DNA of 64,000 bases from Desulfovibrio sp. An276 (GCF_002159665.1 NZ_NFJC01000015.1:1-64000), one strand, 5' to 3'. Counted from the stretch's first letter, positions 42,309-50,559 are shown. Program-made: numbers and translations. The notes: generated by a model from the letters alone, not told the origin.

Positions 42309-42542
42309 ATGTACAAACTGTCAAAAATTATACTTTGTATAGTTATAGGATTAGCAGGATTTTCCACCTTAATGGCCCTATGGCATACAGTATTGCCGCA
42401 AAGTATGCGTTGGATGTCTGTTGAAGATATTCACGCTATTAGCGGTTTGGCAACTGTGCTTGATATTATAGTTATATTTGGTGCCATTGCATATTTCGTA
42501 AACAATAACCCGAATAAAAAGAGTAGAGATTATGATTGGTGA
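42309..42542 (+). CDS. Small membrane protein, duplicate 1
   Basis: A 77-aa protein with two membrane segments (about residues 6-28 and 47-67) around a short loop containing LPQSMRWMSVEDI. A diverged copy is at 44021-44224, with LPESLRWLSPEET at the same place. It overlaps the next gene by 11 bp. Function unknown. Confidence 0.75.
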   Translation: MYKLSKIILCIVIGLAGFSTLMALWHTVLPQSMRWMSVEDIHAISGLATVLDIIVIFGAIAYFVNNNPNKKSRDYDW

Positions 42543-42891
42543 TATACTCGAAGCAGCCGCATTCGAAGCCAATGTGGCTGCATACATCGCCGAACACTCC
42601 GGCTGGGATAGTGAGCCATGTGCCAACGGATTTCGCATTTTCTGTCCTGGAAAACACCTGGAGGGAAAAGCTTGTGGTCCCTGGTGCAAGATGCGCGAAG
42701 CAAGGCTGGCTGTTGAAATGGGATGGAGATCTTCTGGCAAGACAAGTGACCACAGAAAATTGCCCCTGTGTGAGGAATGCGGCGCCGAGTTTGCCGACGT
42801 TGTTCTGCCAACAAAGTACACTGATGGCAAGCAGAAGTCTCTGTGCTATCCATGCGCGATAGACATACTTCTGTTGGCAAAGGGGAAATAG
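42532..42891 (+). CDS. Unknown 119-aa Cys-rich protein
   Basis: Several Cys pairs (FCPGKHLEGKACGPWC, CEECGAEF, CYPC) suggest one or two zinc sites; the second pair, CEEC and CYPC, looks like a zinc ribbon. No membrane segment. AGTAGAG lies ahead of the ATG. Could be a phage regulator or a nucleic-acid-binding protein. Confidence 0.7.
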   Translation: MIGDILEAAAFEANVAAYIAEHSGWDSEPCANGFRIFCPGKHLEGKACGPWCKMREARLAVEMGWRSSGKTSDHRKLPLCEECGAEFADVVLPTKYTDGKQKSLCYPCAIDILLLAKGK

Positions 42892-42893
42892 TT

Positions 42894-43247
42894 GTGAATA
42901 CACTTGATTGCATTGCTATTTGCACCATGGCGGTAGCTGTTGTAGTCAGCTTCGTGTGTGCAGACAGAATTATGAGCAAAGCTGTAGAGGATATGAAAGC
43001 TCTGCGAGAGGTAATGCATGAGGCAATAGACGGGTATCGAGACATGTCTGCCAAGGCAATAAACTCGTACAGAGATATGTATAGAGATATGCTTGCCTTT
43101 TATGGGTCAAATAAGACTCTGGTCGCTTATCTCGATGAGGATGGGGCACTACATATGACAACAATTGATCTTACTGACAAAGAAACTTCCGAGAAATTCC
43201 TTGAGAAAATTGGTAATCCTGTACAAGAGGAGGAGGCTCGAAAGTGA
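42894..43247 (+). CDS. Unknown 117-aa membrane-anchored protein, GTG start
   Basis: An N-terminal membrane helix (IAICTMAVAVVVSFVCA) is followed by a coiled stretch with repeated YRDM units (GYRDMSAKAINSYRDMYRDM) and an acidic tail. AGGGGAAA precedes GTG. The stop overlaps the next start. Confidence 0.7.
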   Translation: MNTLDCIAICTMAVAVVVSFVCADRIMSKAVEDMKALREVMHEAIDGYRDMSAKAINSYRDMYRDMLAFYGSNKTLVAYLDEDGALHMTTIDLTDKETSEKFLEKIGNPVQEEEARK

Positions 43248-43423
43248 CAGACACAACAGTCATGCTGATGCTGGTAGCATTCGTTAGTATAGTGCTTATG
43301 CTACTTGCAGTTGTCAGACGCATTCAAATCAACAGAAAAGGAGAATCAGACTGGCTCTCCAGATGGGTTATCATCCTGTCAGCATTCAATATTACAGAAT
43401 TGATAATCATTTTGGTGAAGTGA
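43244..43423 (+). CDS. 59-aa membrane protein, GTG start
   Basis: GTG overlaps the previous stop (GTGA), with AGGAGG ahead. Two hydrophobic parts (MLMLVAFVSIVLMLLAVV, and WVIILSAFNITELIIIL) are separated by a basic loop. Found by direct reading; shorter than most genes here. Confidence 0.65.
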   Translation: MTDTTVMLMLVAFVSIVLMLLAVVRRIQINRKGESDWLSRWVIILSAFNITELIIILVK

Positions 43424-43424
43424 G

Positions 43425-43595
43425 ATGGCTGAATACGTAGTAATCATAAATGTTCCTGTACACGATATTCACGCCACATGTGTGGCTATTCGTGTACAGG
43501 CTGTCAGCGCGGACGCTGCTCGCGAGAAGGCGTTGCAGCAGCATTTTGGTAATAAAAAAATCATAGGGGTTAGTTGCAGCGTGGTACAGGTATAA
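43425..43595 (+). CDS. 56-aa protein whose gene contains a hairpin
   Basis: MAEYVVIINVPVHDIHATCV and so on; a small strand-helix-strand protein. Codons 11-26 form an 11-bp perfect stem CCTGTACACGA/TCGTGTACAGG (43455-43465, 43490-43500) with an inner GCCACA/TGTGGC. The start lies just after the previous stop and its stop overlaps the next ATG (TAATG). Confidence 0.6.
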   Translation: MAEYVVIINVPVHDIHATCVAIRVQAVSADAAREKALQQHFGNKKIIGVSCSVVQV

Positions 43596-43876
43596 TGGAT
43601 TTTATAATTTTGCTTGTTATAGTACTCGGATTATCACTAATACTTTCTATTATTGTCTTTAAGTATAGATGGCTTGATTATACGTATACTGAAGTATTTC
43701 CTATGCAGTATTGGATAAAAGAACATGACAAATTGATAGAAGAATTTCGAAGGAGGGAACAATATGAGTTCAAGAAAAGAAATCGCCGCCGCTGTTTTCA
43801 GGCTTCGCTGCTCGGTGTGCCACGGAAAAGGCCGCGTAGATGGCAAGCCGTGCCCATATTGCGGAGGCCACGGTGA
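43595..43876 (+). CDS. 93-aa membrane-anchored protein
   Basis: An N-terminal membrane helix (FIILLVIVLGLSLILSIIVF) then a charged, strongly basic tail. Its last 113 bp overlap the next gene in another frame; the tail RKRPRRWQAVPILRRPR may be a by-product of that overlap, so the true end is uncertain only in function, not in frame. Confidence 0.55.
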   Translation: MDFIILLVIVLGLSLILSIIVFKYRWLDYTYTEVFPMQYWIKEHDKLIEEFRRREQYEFKKRNRRRCFQASLLGVPRKRPRRWQAVPILRRPR

Positions 43877-43946
43877 AGCTAATGTTCAGCTCGCCGGTGT
43901 TCGTGTAGTGGATATCCTTTACAAAGGAGGTAAGCGTAGGAAGTAG
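43764..43946 (+). CDS. 60-aa DnaJ-type zinc finger protein
   Basis: The product holds CSVCHGKGRVDGKPCPYCGG, two CxxCxGxG-like knuckles as in the DnaJ Cys-rich domain, then a basic tail. AAGGAGGG precedes ATG. Such small zinc-knuckle proteins are common in phages. Function unknown. Confidence 0.72.
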   Translation: MSSRKEIAAAVFRLRCSVCHGKGRVDGKPCPYCGGHGEANVQLAGVRVVDILYKGGKRRK

Positions 43947-43960
43947 ATCATAGACAAAGG

Positions 43961-44003
43961 GGTGCGCAGGCATTGGTTTGTGCGTGAGTTTCGCCTGCGC
44001 ACC
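43961..44003 (+). other. Stem-loop between genes, no T-run
   Basis: GGTGCGCAGGC pairs perfectly with GCCTGCGCACC around a 21-base loop. Confidence 0.7.
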
Positions 44004-44020
44004 TCAAAATGGAGTTTCAC

Positions 44021-44224
44021 ATGGCAAAAATTTTTCTGAAATTCTTTGTGATATCAATGTTGATAATCACAGCAGTATGGTTTCTGCATATCATACTGCC
44101 AGAAAGTTTACGATGGCTGTCACCAGAAGAGACAAGAGGGCTGAGTTTTGTAACCCTACCTGATGTCATACTTTGCATTGGGTATGCCGCATATCTTGCC
44201 TCACTTTCACACGAAGACAGGTAG
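44021..44224 (+). CDS. Small membrane protein, duplicate 2
   Basis: A 67-aa diverged copy of the product at 42309: an N-terminal helix (FFVISMLIITAVWFLHII), LPESLRWLSPEETRG, then a second helix. ATG at 44021 is chosen over 44009 because GGAG lies before it. Confidence 0.7.
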   Translation: MAKIFLKFFVISMLIITAVWFLHIILPESLRWLSPEETRGLSFVTLPDVILCIGYAAYLASLSHEDR

Positions 44225-44228
44225 CCAT

Positions 44229-44462
44229 ATGGTAGTCTATCACGTTACAACGTTGAAAAAGCTGAACAAGTATCTCAGGTCCGGTGGAATAGAGCCGCCT
44301 GTCCGAGCTTGGATAGACATCGAACAGGCGGAGAGATTTTCCAAGAGCACTGGCAGAATGATCATTCTCAGGCTCAAGTTTCCAGCCAACGCAGAAGTGT
44401 TGGAAGGACACTACGGGAAGGCAAGAGTGCTTAGGCAGCGGTATGTTCTGAGGTGCCTATGA
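44229..44462 (+). CDS. Small ADP-ribosyltransferase-like protein (tentative)
   Basis: A 77-aa product beginning [24 protein letters not shown]. The YHVT start, a following helix and SGGI resemble the NAD-binding start of DUF952/ART-type folds, and a strand MIILRLKFP follows. It is shorter than any known active enzyme of that kind. Its 3' end overlaps the convergent deaminase gene by 32 bp. Confidence 0.55.
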   Translation: MVVYHVTTLKKLNKYLRSGGIEPPVRAWIDIEQAERFSKSTGRMIILRLKFPANAEVLEGHYGKARVLRQRYVLRCL

Positions 44463-44892
44463 AATGCACCACCCTCCCGGCAGACTTGAGCATCTCCACA
44501 GCAAGATCGTCAGGGTAAGAATCAGAGCAGTAGACCTCAGAAATTCCAGCGTTAAGAAGCATCTTTATGCACTGGGTGCAAGGCATGGTCGTACAGTACA
44601 GATCAGCGCCGACAATAGGCACACCGAAGCGTGCTGCCTGAATCAATGCGTTTTGTTCGGCGTGCACACCACGACAGATTTCGTGGCGCTCACCAGAAGG
44701 AATGTTCAGCTGCTGACGAAGACAACCAACATCCTCGCAGTGCGCCAGTCCTGACGGCGCTCCGTTGTACCCAGTGGCGAGGATACGCTTTTCCTTGACG
44801 AGGATACACCCAACCTGACGACGAACACAGGTTGAGCGTGTGGCAACGAGTTTGGCAATGGACATGAAATAAGTGTTCCAATCGGTTCGCAT
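44431..44892 (-). CDS. dCMP deaminase
   Basis: A 153-aa zinc-dependent deoxycytidylate deaminase that makes dUMP for thymidylate synthesis. The active site is [11 protein letters not shown] (His, Glu) and MPCTQCIK (PCxxC zinc ligands); RRQVGCILV and [10 protein letters not shown] are family motifs. Length is normal. AAAGGAG precedes ATG. It is typical of large phages. It stands alone on the minus strand among plus-strand genes. Confidence 0.94.
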   Translation of the reverse strand: MRTDWNTYFMSIAKLVATRSTCVRRQVGCILVKEKRILATGYNGAPSGLAHCEDVGCLRQQLNIPSGERHEICRGVHAEQNALIQAARFGVPIVGADLYCTTMPCTQCIKMLLNAGISEVYCSDSYPDDLAVEMLKSAGRVVHFIGTSEHTAA

Positions 44893-44923
44893 AAGAAAAG
44901 ACTCCTTTGAGGTGTAGTGTTGT

Positions 44924-45505
44924 ATGATAAGCTTTTGCAGATTAGTGGATAATCAGATTTCTGCGGGAATGGAAATCAACTATTTTTCTTTTGACGCATG
45001 TGTGCAGGATCGAGGGCAACCTAACCTTGTGTCTGAGTTGCTTAGGGATATCGTATACCAGGTCGCCAACAGATTTGTGTACTCAAATACCAGCTACCTG
45101 AAAGAATTCTACAAATGGGTATCAGCAGACAGGTACAACCAGGACAGGATAGAATCCTTCGTCGATATGATACCAGCAGGTTTCAAACTATTTATACAGT
45201 ATCGGAATTACAACGAAAATCGTGATGAAACCGTTGAGGTGACAGAAGAGAACTTTGAGACAGTCACTAGAATGAATGGGTTGAATCACGTGCAGTACGC
45301 TATATTGCGCAGCACTAGCGGCGTAATACTTGAACTCAAGGTATCACACAACTACATGTACATTGAGCTTAATGACAGGACAAACAAGATTTGGGCTATA
45401 AGTGACCAATCTACAGAAGACCTTGTGAAGAACTTGTGTGACAATACGATTTACTATGCTCTTGATAGGGTAACATCAAGGGGTGAGCGAATTTTGGAGA
45501 TATAG
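44924..45505 (+). CDS. Array gene 1, diverged family A member (193 aa)
   Basis: The product has no signal or membrane part. The ending [15 protein letters not shown] ([10 protein letters not shown]) matches the end of the gene at 46618 (TGEKILTV). The start signal GAGGTG is shared with the divergent deaminase leader. The N-terminal beta-hairpin of the family is weak here. Function unknown. Confidence 0.75.
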   Translation: MISFCRLVDNQISAGMEINYFSFDACVQDRGQPNLVSELLRDIVYQVANRFVYSNTSYLKEFYKWVSADRYNQDRIESFVDMIPAGFKLFIQYRNYNENRDETVEVTEENFETVTRMNGLNHVQYAILRSTSGVILELKVSHNYMYIELNDRTNKIWAISDQSTEDLVKNLCDNTIYYALDRVTSRGERILEI

Positions 45506-45507
45506 CA

Positions 45508-46089
45508 TTGATACTGACAGTAGAAAAAATAAAAAACGCAGACAAGCGGTTTTTCAAAGTTACAGCAAATATTGGAGATAATCGCTGGACACAGTATAAC
45601 TATTCTGTATCATCGACTCTCTATGATCTTGCGGAGGACATACACAAATTCATTCCAAAGGAAGATAAAGATAATCTAAAAAATTTGATGTCTTGCATAC
45701 TGGAAAACACTGTTCCCCAAAATGAACCAATCTTCACAGGAAAATTGAAGCCTGGAATAATTGTGTATGAAGAAAATGAGTCAGGGTATGCTCCTACTCA
45801 TTTTGGAATAACCAAGGATGCTGTTTGGGAAGTGCTCGAACTTCTTGGTGATGGTGACGATGAACATAAACGTATAGCGCTCCCGTATCTCTTTCTTGAT
45901 GAGTTACGAGTATACGCCACCCCGTACAGGCTTGGGATAATAGCAAACGTGTATCCAGGCAAGAATGAAGTTGTGGCAAATATTGGAGAACCTGAGCTAT
46001 CTAGTCAAATCTACAGCATATACACAGGTTTACTTGAGTATGCAGCGGACAGGTCATTCGCAAAAATAAGAAAGGTATCGATACTATGA
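45508..46089 (+). CDS. Array gene 2, diverged family A member (193 aa), TTG start
   Basis: TTG lies 2 bp after the previous stop; no better start is near. MILTVEKIKNADKRFFKVTA opens with the family-type strand, strand, helix (STLYDLAEDIHKF). The C-terminal half repeats the same pattern (RLGIIANVYPGKNEVVANIG). Confidence 0.72.
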   Translation: MILTVEKIKNADKRFFKVTANIGDNRWTQYNYSVSSTLYDLAEDIHKFIPKEDKDNLKNLMSCILENTVPQNEPIFTGKLKPGIIVYEENESGYAPTHFGITKDAVWEVLELLGDGDDEHKRIALPYLFLDELRVYATPYRLGIIANVYPGKNEVVANIGEPELSSQIYSIYTGLLEYAADRSFAKIRKVSIL

Positions 46090-46607
46090 TAACGATCAAT
46101 AGGAAAGCCTTCATGTTCACCGTATATGATAAATTCGGTGACGAGGAGATATGGGCAAGTCATACCTGGATTGCTACCACACTATGCGACTTTTGCGACC
46201 AGGTACTCACAAGATTCGCAAGTCCTGTCATAGAGGGTGGACTTGATTTTATTCACGCTCTTTACAACGATGCCGAGCGTGAAGCGCAGATATGTCTGAA
46301 TAATATACAGTATCCGGTCCACGTTAAAGCTGACAAGACATACAATGATGTTGATAAGGAGATAATACCTAAAATTATTAACCGTGAAGATACATCACAG
46401 AGTATACAGGTGCAAATTGTAACTTGCACAGCACCTCTAGTAAGTCTGACTATAAAAACTAATTGCTGTTACATGTTTGAGTATGGAAACATAAAGACAG
46501 ACTTTTGTAATGGTTATGGTTGGTTGCAAGACAATTTCAGACTTAAAATTGTATCTGCAGTTCTGGGGAAAATATATCCGTACGGGATACCAACTGTAAA
46601 TATATAG
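46086..46607 (+). CDS. Array gene 3, diverged family A member (173 aa)
   Basis: ATGA overlap with the previous gene. It starts MITINRKAFMFTVYDKFGD with a helix after it (TTLCDFCDQVLTRFASPV). Cys-containing strands (VQIVTCTAPLVSLTI) in the C-terminal half. Confidence 0.72.
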   Translation: MITINRKAFMFTVYDKFGDEEIWASHTWIATTLCDFCDQVLTRFASPVIEGGLDFIHALYNDAEREAQICLNNIQYPVHVKADKTYNDVDKEIIPKIINREDTSQSIQVQIVTCTAPLVSLTIKTNCCYMFEYGNIKTDFCNGYGWLQDNFRLKIVSAVLGKIYPYGIPTVNI

Positions 46608-46617
46608 GATATGTAAC

Positions 46618-47220
46618 ATGATTACAATAGTGAAAGCGCCAAACAGATTTTTCGTTATCCTTGGTAGTGACAAATTGTTTATCGGTAGTGGTACAGACAT
46701 TAGACTTGCAATACCAGATCTGGCTGACACAATATACGATAATTATTGCTTCAGCTGTCTAGATGTTCTCAACAATATCTCCGGTAAAAAACTTTCTGAT
46801 GAAGGGACAATTAAAATACTTCTAAATACTTATGATGTAGTGTCTGCGTTTACTGATGATAGGTATCTTAATTTCAACATAACAACTGGTACGGATTTGC
46901 TTGAGTATGAGGCTGTGGACACTCAGAATAATGACTGGTACGATCAAATGCTTAGTATTCAGAAAAGATGTCCAGAATCCTATGTCTCGGAAGTAACGAT
47001 AGGGATGGATCTTGCTGATGTCAATTACTCTATTGAATGCGGTTACTGTGGTGGTGAGAACGAAACTCCTGTGGTAGCAATAAAAGATATCGATGACACT
47101 ATCATTCAGTCTGTAGGTGATAGTCACAGAAAACTCAAGAGCAGGCTTTCTATTGAGATTGCCGAATACATGGCAAGCAAGCTGTTCACCATGACTGGCG
47201 AGAAAATTCTTACAGTTTAG
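46618..47220 (+). CDS. Array gene 4, family A member (200 aa)
   Basis: The N-terminus MITIVKAPNRFFVILGSDKL then FIGSGTDIRLAIPDLADTI shows the family A pattern well: strand, strand, GxGT, then a helix. The end holds a helix and MTGEKILTV. AGGATAT lies before ATG. Confidence 0.75.
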   Translation: MITIVKAPNRFFVILGSDKLFIGSGTDIRLAIPDLADTIYDNYCFSCLDVLNNISGKKLSDEGTIKILLNTYDVVSAFTDDRYLNFNITTGTDLLEYEAVDTQNNDWYDQMLSIQKRCPESYVSEVTIGMDLADVNYSIECGYCGGENETPVVAIKDIDDTIIQSVGDSHRKLKSRLSIEIAEYMASKLFTMTGEKILTV

Positions 47221-47265
47221 ACAACGTTGCACTGTTACGGACAATCAAACTACTGGAGGTTCGGT

Positions 47266-47499
47266 ATGGAAAGTGTTAAGCTTCTCGGAGCTGAATACAA
47301 TAGTGAGTCGTATTTTATGAACTCGGTTACCCTCTTCAGCAAGTATCCATATGAAGGCGAAGATGGGTACCGGGGAACTGTCATCGTGGGACGAGATGGG
47401 TCCGCGTTATTCTACGATGGCAATGCTGACGAGGCTTCAGCTTGGACCAGTGAATTTGATCCGATGGTGGACAACTGGGAAGCCATTCCTGTTGACTAA
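47266..47499 (+). CDS. Unknown 77-aa protein
   Basis: GGAGG precedes ATG. An acidic protein with aromatic residues (YNSESYFMNSVTLFSKYPYE, GTVIVGRDGSALFYDGNAD), probably beta-rich. Not a family A member. Not recognised. Confidence 0.7.
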   Translation: MESVKLLGAEYNSESYFMNSVTLFSKYPYEGEDGYRGTVIVGRDGSALFYDGNADEASAWTSEFDPMVDNWEAIPVD

Positions 47500-47513
47500 G
47501 AGGAGGAAAAGCG

Positions 47514-47879
47514 GTGGGTTACTATTCTGATGTCGCACTGGTGCTGGCACCTTCTGCTGTCAAGAAACTGAAGAAAGCTATCGCCAACGTTGATGAGAAA
47601 AGTGAGAAACTAAATTTCATAAAATACCCATACAAGCATTTCACAGACTATGATGGAAATGAGCTTTACTACTGGGAAAGTGTAAAGTGGTACGAGGATT
47701 TCCCGGAAACTCAGTTTATGGAGGAATTTATGAATAGTCTTGACCCCGAAGAGTACAGGTTTCTGAGAGTAGGGGAATCAGAAGGTGATACTGATGAAGG
47801 CGGAGGCATTTTCTATAACCATAACTTCGGAGTTTACAGCTTGCGTGGGATATACTTCAGGAAGCCTACTATAAATTAA
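47514..47879 (+). CDS. Phage/plasmid 'MGYYSDVAL' family protein (121 aa), GTG start
   Basis: AGGAGG precedes GTG. The start GYYSDVALVLAPSAVKKLKK, the middle YYWESVKWYEDFPETQFM and YRFLRVGE, and a final GVYSLRGIYF recall a small family found in phages and conjugative elements with no known role. It is the last gene before promoter copy 5. Confidence 0.78.
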   Translation: MGYYSDVALVLAPSAVKKLKKAIANVDEKSEKLNFIKYPYKHFTDYDGNELYYWESVKWYEDFPETQFMEEFMNSLDPEEYRFLRVGESEGDTDEGGGIFYNHNFGVYSLRGIYFRKPTIN

Positions 47880-47912
47880 ATTTTTGAGGGTGTTTTTTGT
47901 TATAAGGATATG
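47878..47912 (+). promoter_or_regulatory. Phage promoter-like element, copy 5
   Basis: AAATTTTTGAGGGTG then TTTTTGTTATAAGGATATG (47894-47912). It overlaps the stop of the previous gene and reads straight into the pentamer repeat block. Confidence 0.78.
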
Positions 47913-47950
47913 TCTGTTTACGTATAGCTTATGCGTTATAATTATCTTCT

Positions 47951-48799
47951 TGGCCTGGCGCGGTAGGGTTTGCCAGGGTTTGGCTCGGTAGGGTTAGGCT
48001 CGGTGAGGTCAGGTATGGTATGGACTTCGGTACGGTTGGGTGCGGTAGAGTCGGGTAAGGTACGATGCGGTATGGTACGGTATGGATCTTGGCTAGATAA
48101 AGTTAGGCTGGGTATGGTATGACTTGGTACGGTATGGACTTTGGCTCGGTTGGGTACGGCAGGGTTTGGTCAGGTTTGATATGGTATGGACCCATGTTCG
48201 GTGTAGATTCAGGTTGGGCACGGTCAGGTCAGGTGTGGCTTGGTGTGGTAAGGTTCGGTGCGGATCTTGGTGTGGTTCCGTATGGATCGGTCCGGTTCGG
48301 TTAGGCTCGGTATGGTTCGGTCCGGTCGAGTATGGTGAGGTATGGATCATGGCTCGGTTCGGTCAGGTATGGCCCGGTAGGGTCCTGTTAGGTAAGGTTA
48401 GGTTGAATATGGCACGGTTTGGTATGGTTTGGACTTCGGTACGGTTCGGTTCGGTCGGGTAGGGCCAGGTTAGGTGTGGTAAGGTCGGGTTTGGTCCGGT
48501 TCGGTGAGGTATGGACTTCGGTACGGTTCGGTGAGGCCGGGTATGGCCAGGTTAGGTATGGTAAGGTCGGGTCTGGTGCGGCAAGGTATGGACTTCGGTA
48601 TGGCCCGGTATGGTATGGCCCGGTATGGTCTGGCTAGGTGCGGTCTGGCTGGGTTTGGTGTGGACTTTGGATCGGTATGGTACGGTGGGGCTTGGTAGGG
48701 TTGGGTGCGGTTGGGTCGGGTCTGGTGCGGTTCGGTGTGGACTTCGGTCGGGTAAGGTATGGTGAGGTACGGTACTGCCCGGTTGGGTAGGGTTTGGCG
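47951..48799. repeat. 850-bp block of degenerate GGT-centred pentamers
   Basis: Nearly every fifth base starts a GGT-like unit (for example GGTATGGTACGGTATGG), so the plus strand is G/T-rich and C-poor. A higher unit with GGACTTCGGTA or GGACTTTGG recurs near 48022, 48136, 48431, 48513, 48591, 48662 and 48739, with spacing of about 72-82 bp in the right half. Frames through it give low-complexity Gly/Arg/Trp/Tyr or Thr/Pro/His-rich text on the two strands. No gene start is supported. The block begins about 40 bp after promoter copy 5. Confidence 0.9.
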
Positions 48800-48843
48800 T
48801 GAAACGAAGCTATACAAAAAACAGACAGTTATGGGGTACTGCT

Positions 48844-49299
48844 ATGGAAAACGTATCTGTATACCATGGAGGTATACCAACAAAACCTGATGTAAAAAAG
48901 CTGCTGGAGAAGTTTCCAGTATCAACTCTTACTGTTGGACGGGTAATTACCTATGAGGAAATATCACTAGTAATTGGTGAGCCCCCAAGAACGTCACGTT
49001 TCAGAACAGTTACCAATAAATGGCGAAAGGAGGTGGAGCAGACAACAGATATCATTATGGGAACTCACAAGGGTCAAGCTCTTGTAATATTGTCCGATAG
49101 CGGAAAACTCTGTCTTGCATCAGACAAACTGACATCGGCGACGAAGATGGCCGCAAAAGCTACTATGGTAGCGACCAAAATAGAAGTTAAAAATCTTTCC
49201 GATGCTGAACGCGAAGCGCTTACGAAAATCCAAAAAAGAGCTGCATTCTTCGCTATAAATGAAGCATTCAAGCGTCCTCAAGCAATTCCCGAAATATAA
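48844..49299 (+). CDS. Unknown 151-aa protein after the repeat block
   Basis: ATG at 48844 has only a weak ribosome binding site. The product begins MENVSVYHGGIPTKPDVKKL. A region GRVITYEEISLVIGEPPRTS, then SRFRTVTNKWRKEVEQTTDI, looks like a DNA-binding winged helix, and the second half is Ala/Lys-rich helical. TATACC-N5-GGTATA lies inside the start (48860-48876). Confidence 0.7.
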   Translation: MENVSVYHGGIPTKPDVKKLLEKFPVSTLTVGRVITYEEISLVIGEPPRTSRFRTVTNKWRKEVEQTTDIIMGTHKGQALVILSDSGKLCLASDKLTSATKMAAKATMVATKIEVKNLSDAEREALTKIQKRAAFFAINEAFKRPQAIPEI

Positions 49300-49324
49300 C
49301 TATTCAATAAAAGGAGAATTTGGT

Positions 49325-50008
49325 ATGGCTAATCCCAAGCAGTATTTCGTTAGGCTCACAGCTAAGGCACCTTTGCTTATGCATCGTGACAATCTGAAGT
49401 TTTCTGAAACTGTTAAGGCATGGCAACGTGATCCACAAAACAAAGAGTTCTCCATTGCTGGTGACGACAGGTCTCCTGCATGGACGTGGATTGGGTGCTT
49501 GTACGGCGACTCGCAGGTTGATCCTTATGTGGTCATGGATTCAGATTGCATTATGTCCACACTGAGAGAAGCTGGTGCCAAAATGATGACTGGCAGGGGT
49601 AAGGAGACCTTTAAGAAGCAGACACAGTATGGTCTTGTCGTCGATGGTGTCGCATTCAAGTTTATGATCAACGGACAGCAACTTAGCTGGGATGACCTGA
49701 GACCTCTTACAACTAATAACAACTTCCAAGATCATGTACAATTTGCTACAGACCACGGCTTCGAGCTGTTCGTAAAAAGAGCTGTGATCGGAAGGTCGAA
49801 ACATGTGCGTGTCAGGCCCATGTTTCGTAATTGGGTCGCTGAGGGAACAATTACGGTTTTTGATGAAGATGTAAGCAAGCTTACACAAGATAATCTCCAG
49901 CGTATATTTGACCTTGCTGGAGCCATGACCGGTCTGTGCGACTGGCGTCCAGGTAGCCCGAAGCCTGGATCCTATGGGACATTCACAACTGAGATAACCC
50001 TCGTCTAA
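49325..50008 (+). CDS. Conserved-looking 227-aa phage protein
   Basis: AAAAGGAG precedes ATG. The text PKQYFVRLTAKAPLLMHRDN, then CIMSTLREAGAKMMTGRGKE, ELFVKRAVIGRSKHVRVRP and MTGLCDWRPGSPKPGSYG suggests a beta-alpha-beta protein. The Gly-rich C-terminal loop reminds me of Cas7/RAMP-type proteins, but this is only a resemblance. A conserved phage gene of unknown role is the safe call. Confidence 0.75.
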   Translation: MANPKQYFVRLTAKAPLLMHRDNLKFSETVKAWQRDPQNKEFSIAGDDRSPAWTWIGCLYGDSQVDPYVVMDSDCIMSTLREAGAKMMTGRGKETFKKQTQYGLVVDGVAFKFMINGQQLSWDDLRPLTTNNNFQDHVQFATDHGFELFVKRAVIGRSKHVRVRPMFRNWVAEGTITVFDEDVSKLTQDNLQRIFDLAGAMTGLCDWRPGSPKPGSYGTFTTEITLV

Positions 50009-50031
50009 CCAATTCCTCCGCACATAAACCA

Positions 50032-50080
50032 GTGCGTATGTGTGGTATGCCTCTCGTCAGGGTATGCCACACATACGCAC
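50032..50080 (+). other. Long stem-loop between genes, no T-run
   Basis: GTGCGTATGTGTGG (50032-50045) pairs perfectly with CCACACATACGCAC (50067-50080); inner bases TATGCC and GGTATG extend it with G-U pairs to about 20 bp. Confidence 0.8.
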
Positions 50081-50109
50081 GAAATAAACACGTCATATTT
50101 TTTACCACC

Positions 50110-50559
50110 ATGATTACAGAACTGTTTCGCAACTTTACCGTCATAAACGGTGCTCGCGCTACCTACCAAAAGAAAGGCACTGACAAGTTCGTGATGTTCT
50201 ACACCAAGTTTCTCCCTCTGTTTGAGGAAAAGGAGCCTACACAGAAAGACCTGAAGAGGGTGTCAAAATACAGCCTCAAAAAGATCAAGGGAAAGGTTAT
50301 CACTCGTGAGTTTGCTGCTCTGGCTCACAGATTTGAGACAGAAGGATATGATTTGGTGGGGATGAGTGTAACAATGAATAAGAACTGTATTTCTATTGAG
50401 TGGGAGAATGGAAAGCCTTCACTGTTCTATGGAGGTAACGCAACAGACTACCCTGATTTGCAGTATCAGTCGCATCAGTTGGAGTACCTGCTGTGCTGCT
50501 ACACATTTGAAAAAAATATCAATGAGATAATCGAGACGAGGAGATTGACACGTGATTGA
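50110..50559 (+). CDS. Family B member 1 (149 aa)
   Basis: The pattern ETEGYDLVGMSVTMNKNCISIEW is the family B centre: a turn EGY, then two strands ending in Trp. The C-terminus is ENINEIIETRRLTRD-like. There is no clear ribosome binding site; the upstream hairpin ends 29 bp ahead. It overlaps the next start. Confidence 0.72.
   Translation: MITELFRNFTVINGARATYQKKGTDKFVMFYTKFLPLFEEKEPTQKDLKRVSKYSLKKIKGKVITREFAALAHRFETEGYDLVGMSVTMNKNCISIEWENGKPSLFYGGNATDYPDLQYQSHQLEYLLCCYTFEKNINEIIETRRLTRD

Noticed and set aside
48093-48817. Long frames in the pentamer block, e.g. Thr/Pro/His-rich text on the minus strand
   Set aside because: A 5-base rhythm gives a 15-base period with no stops in several frames on both strands. 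No ribosome binding sites, and the peptides are just the repeat translated.
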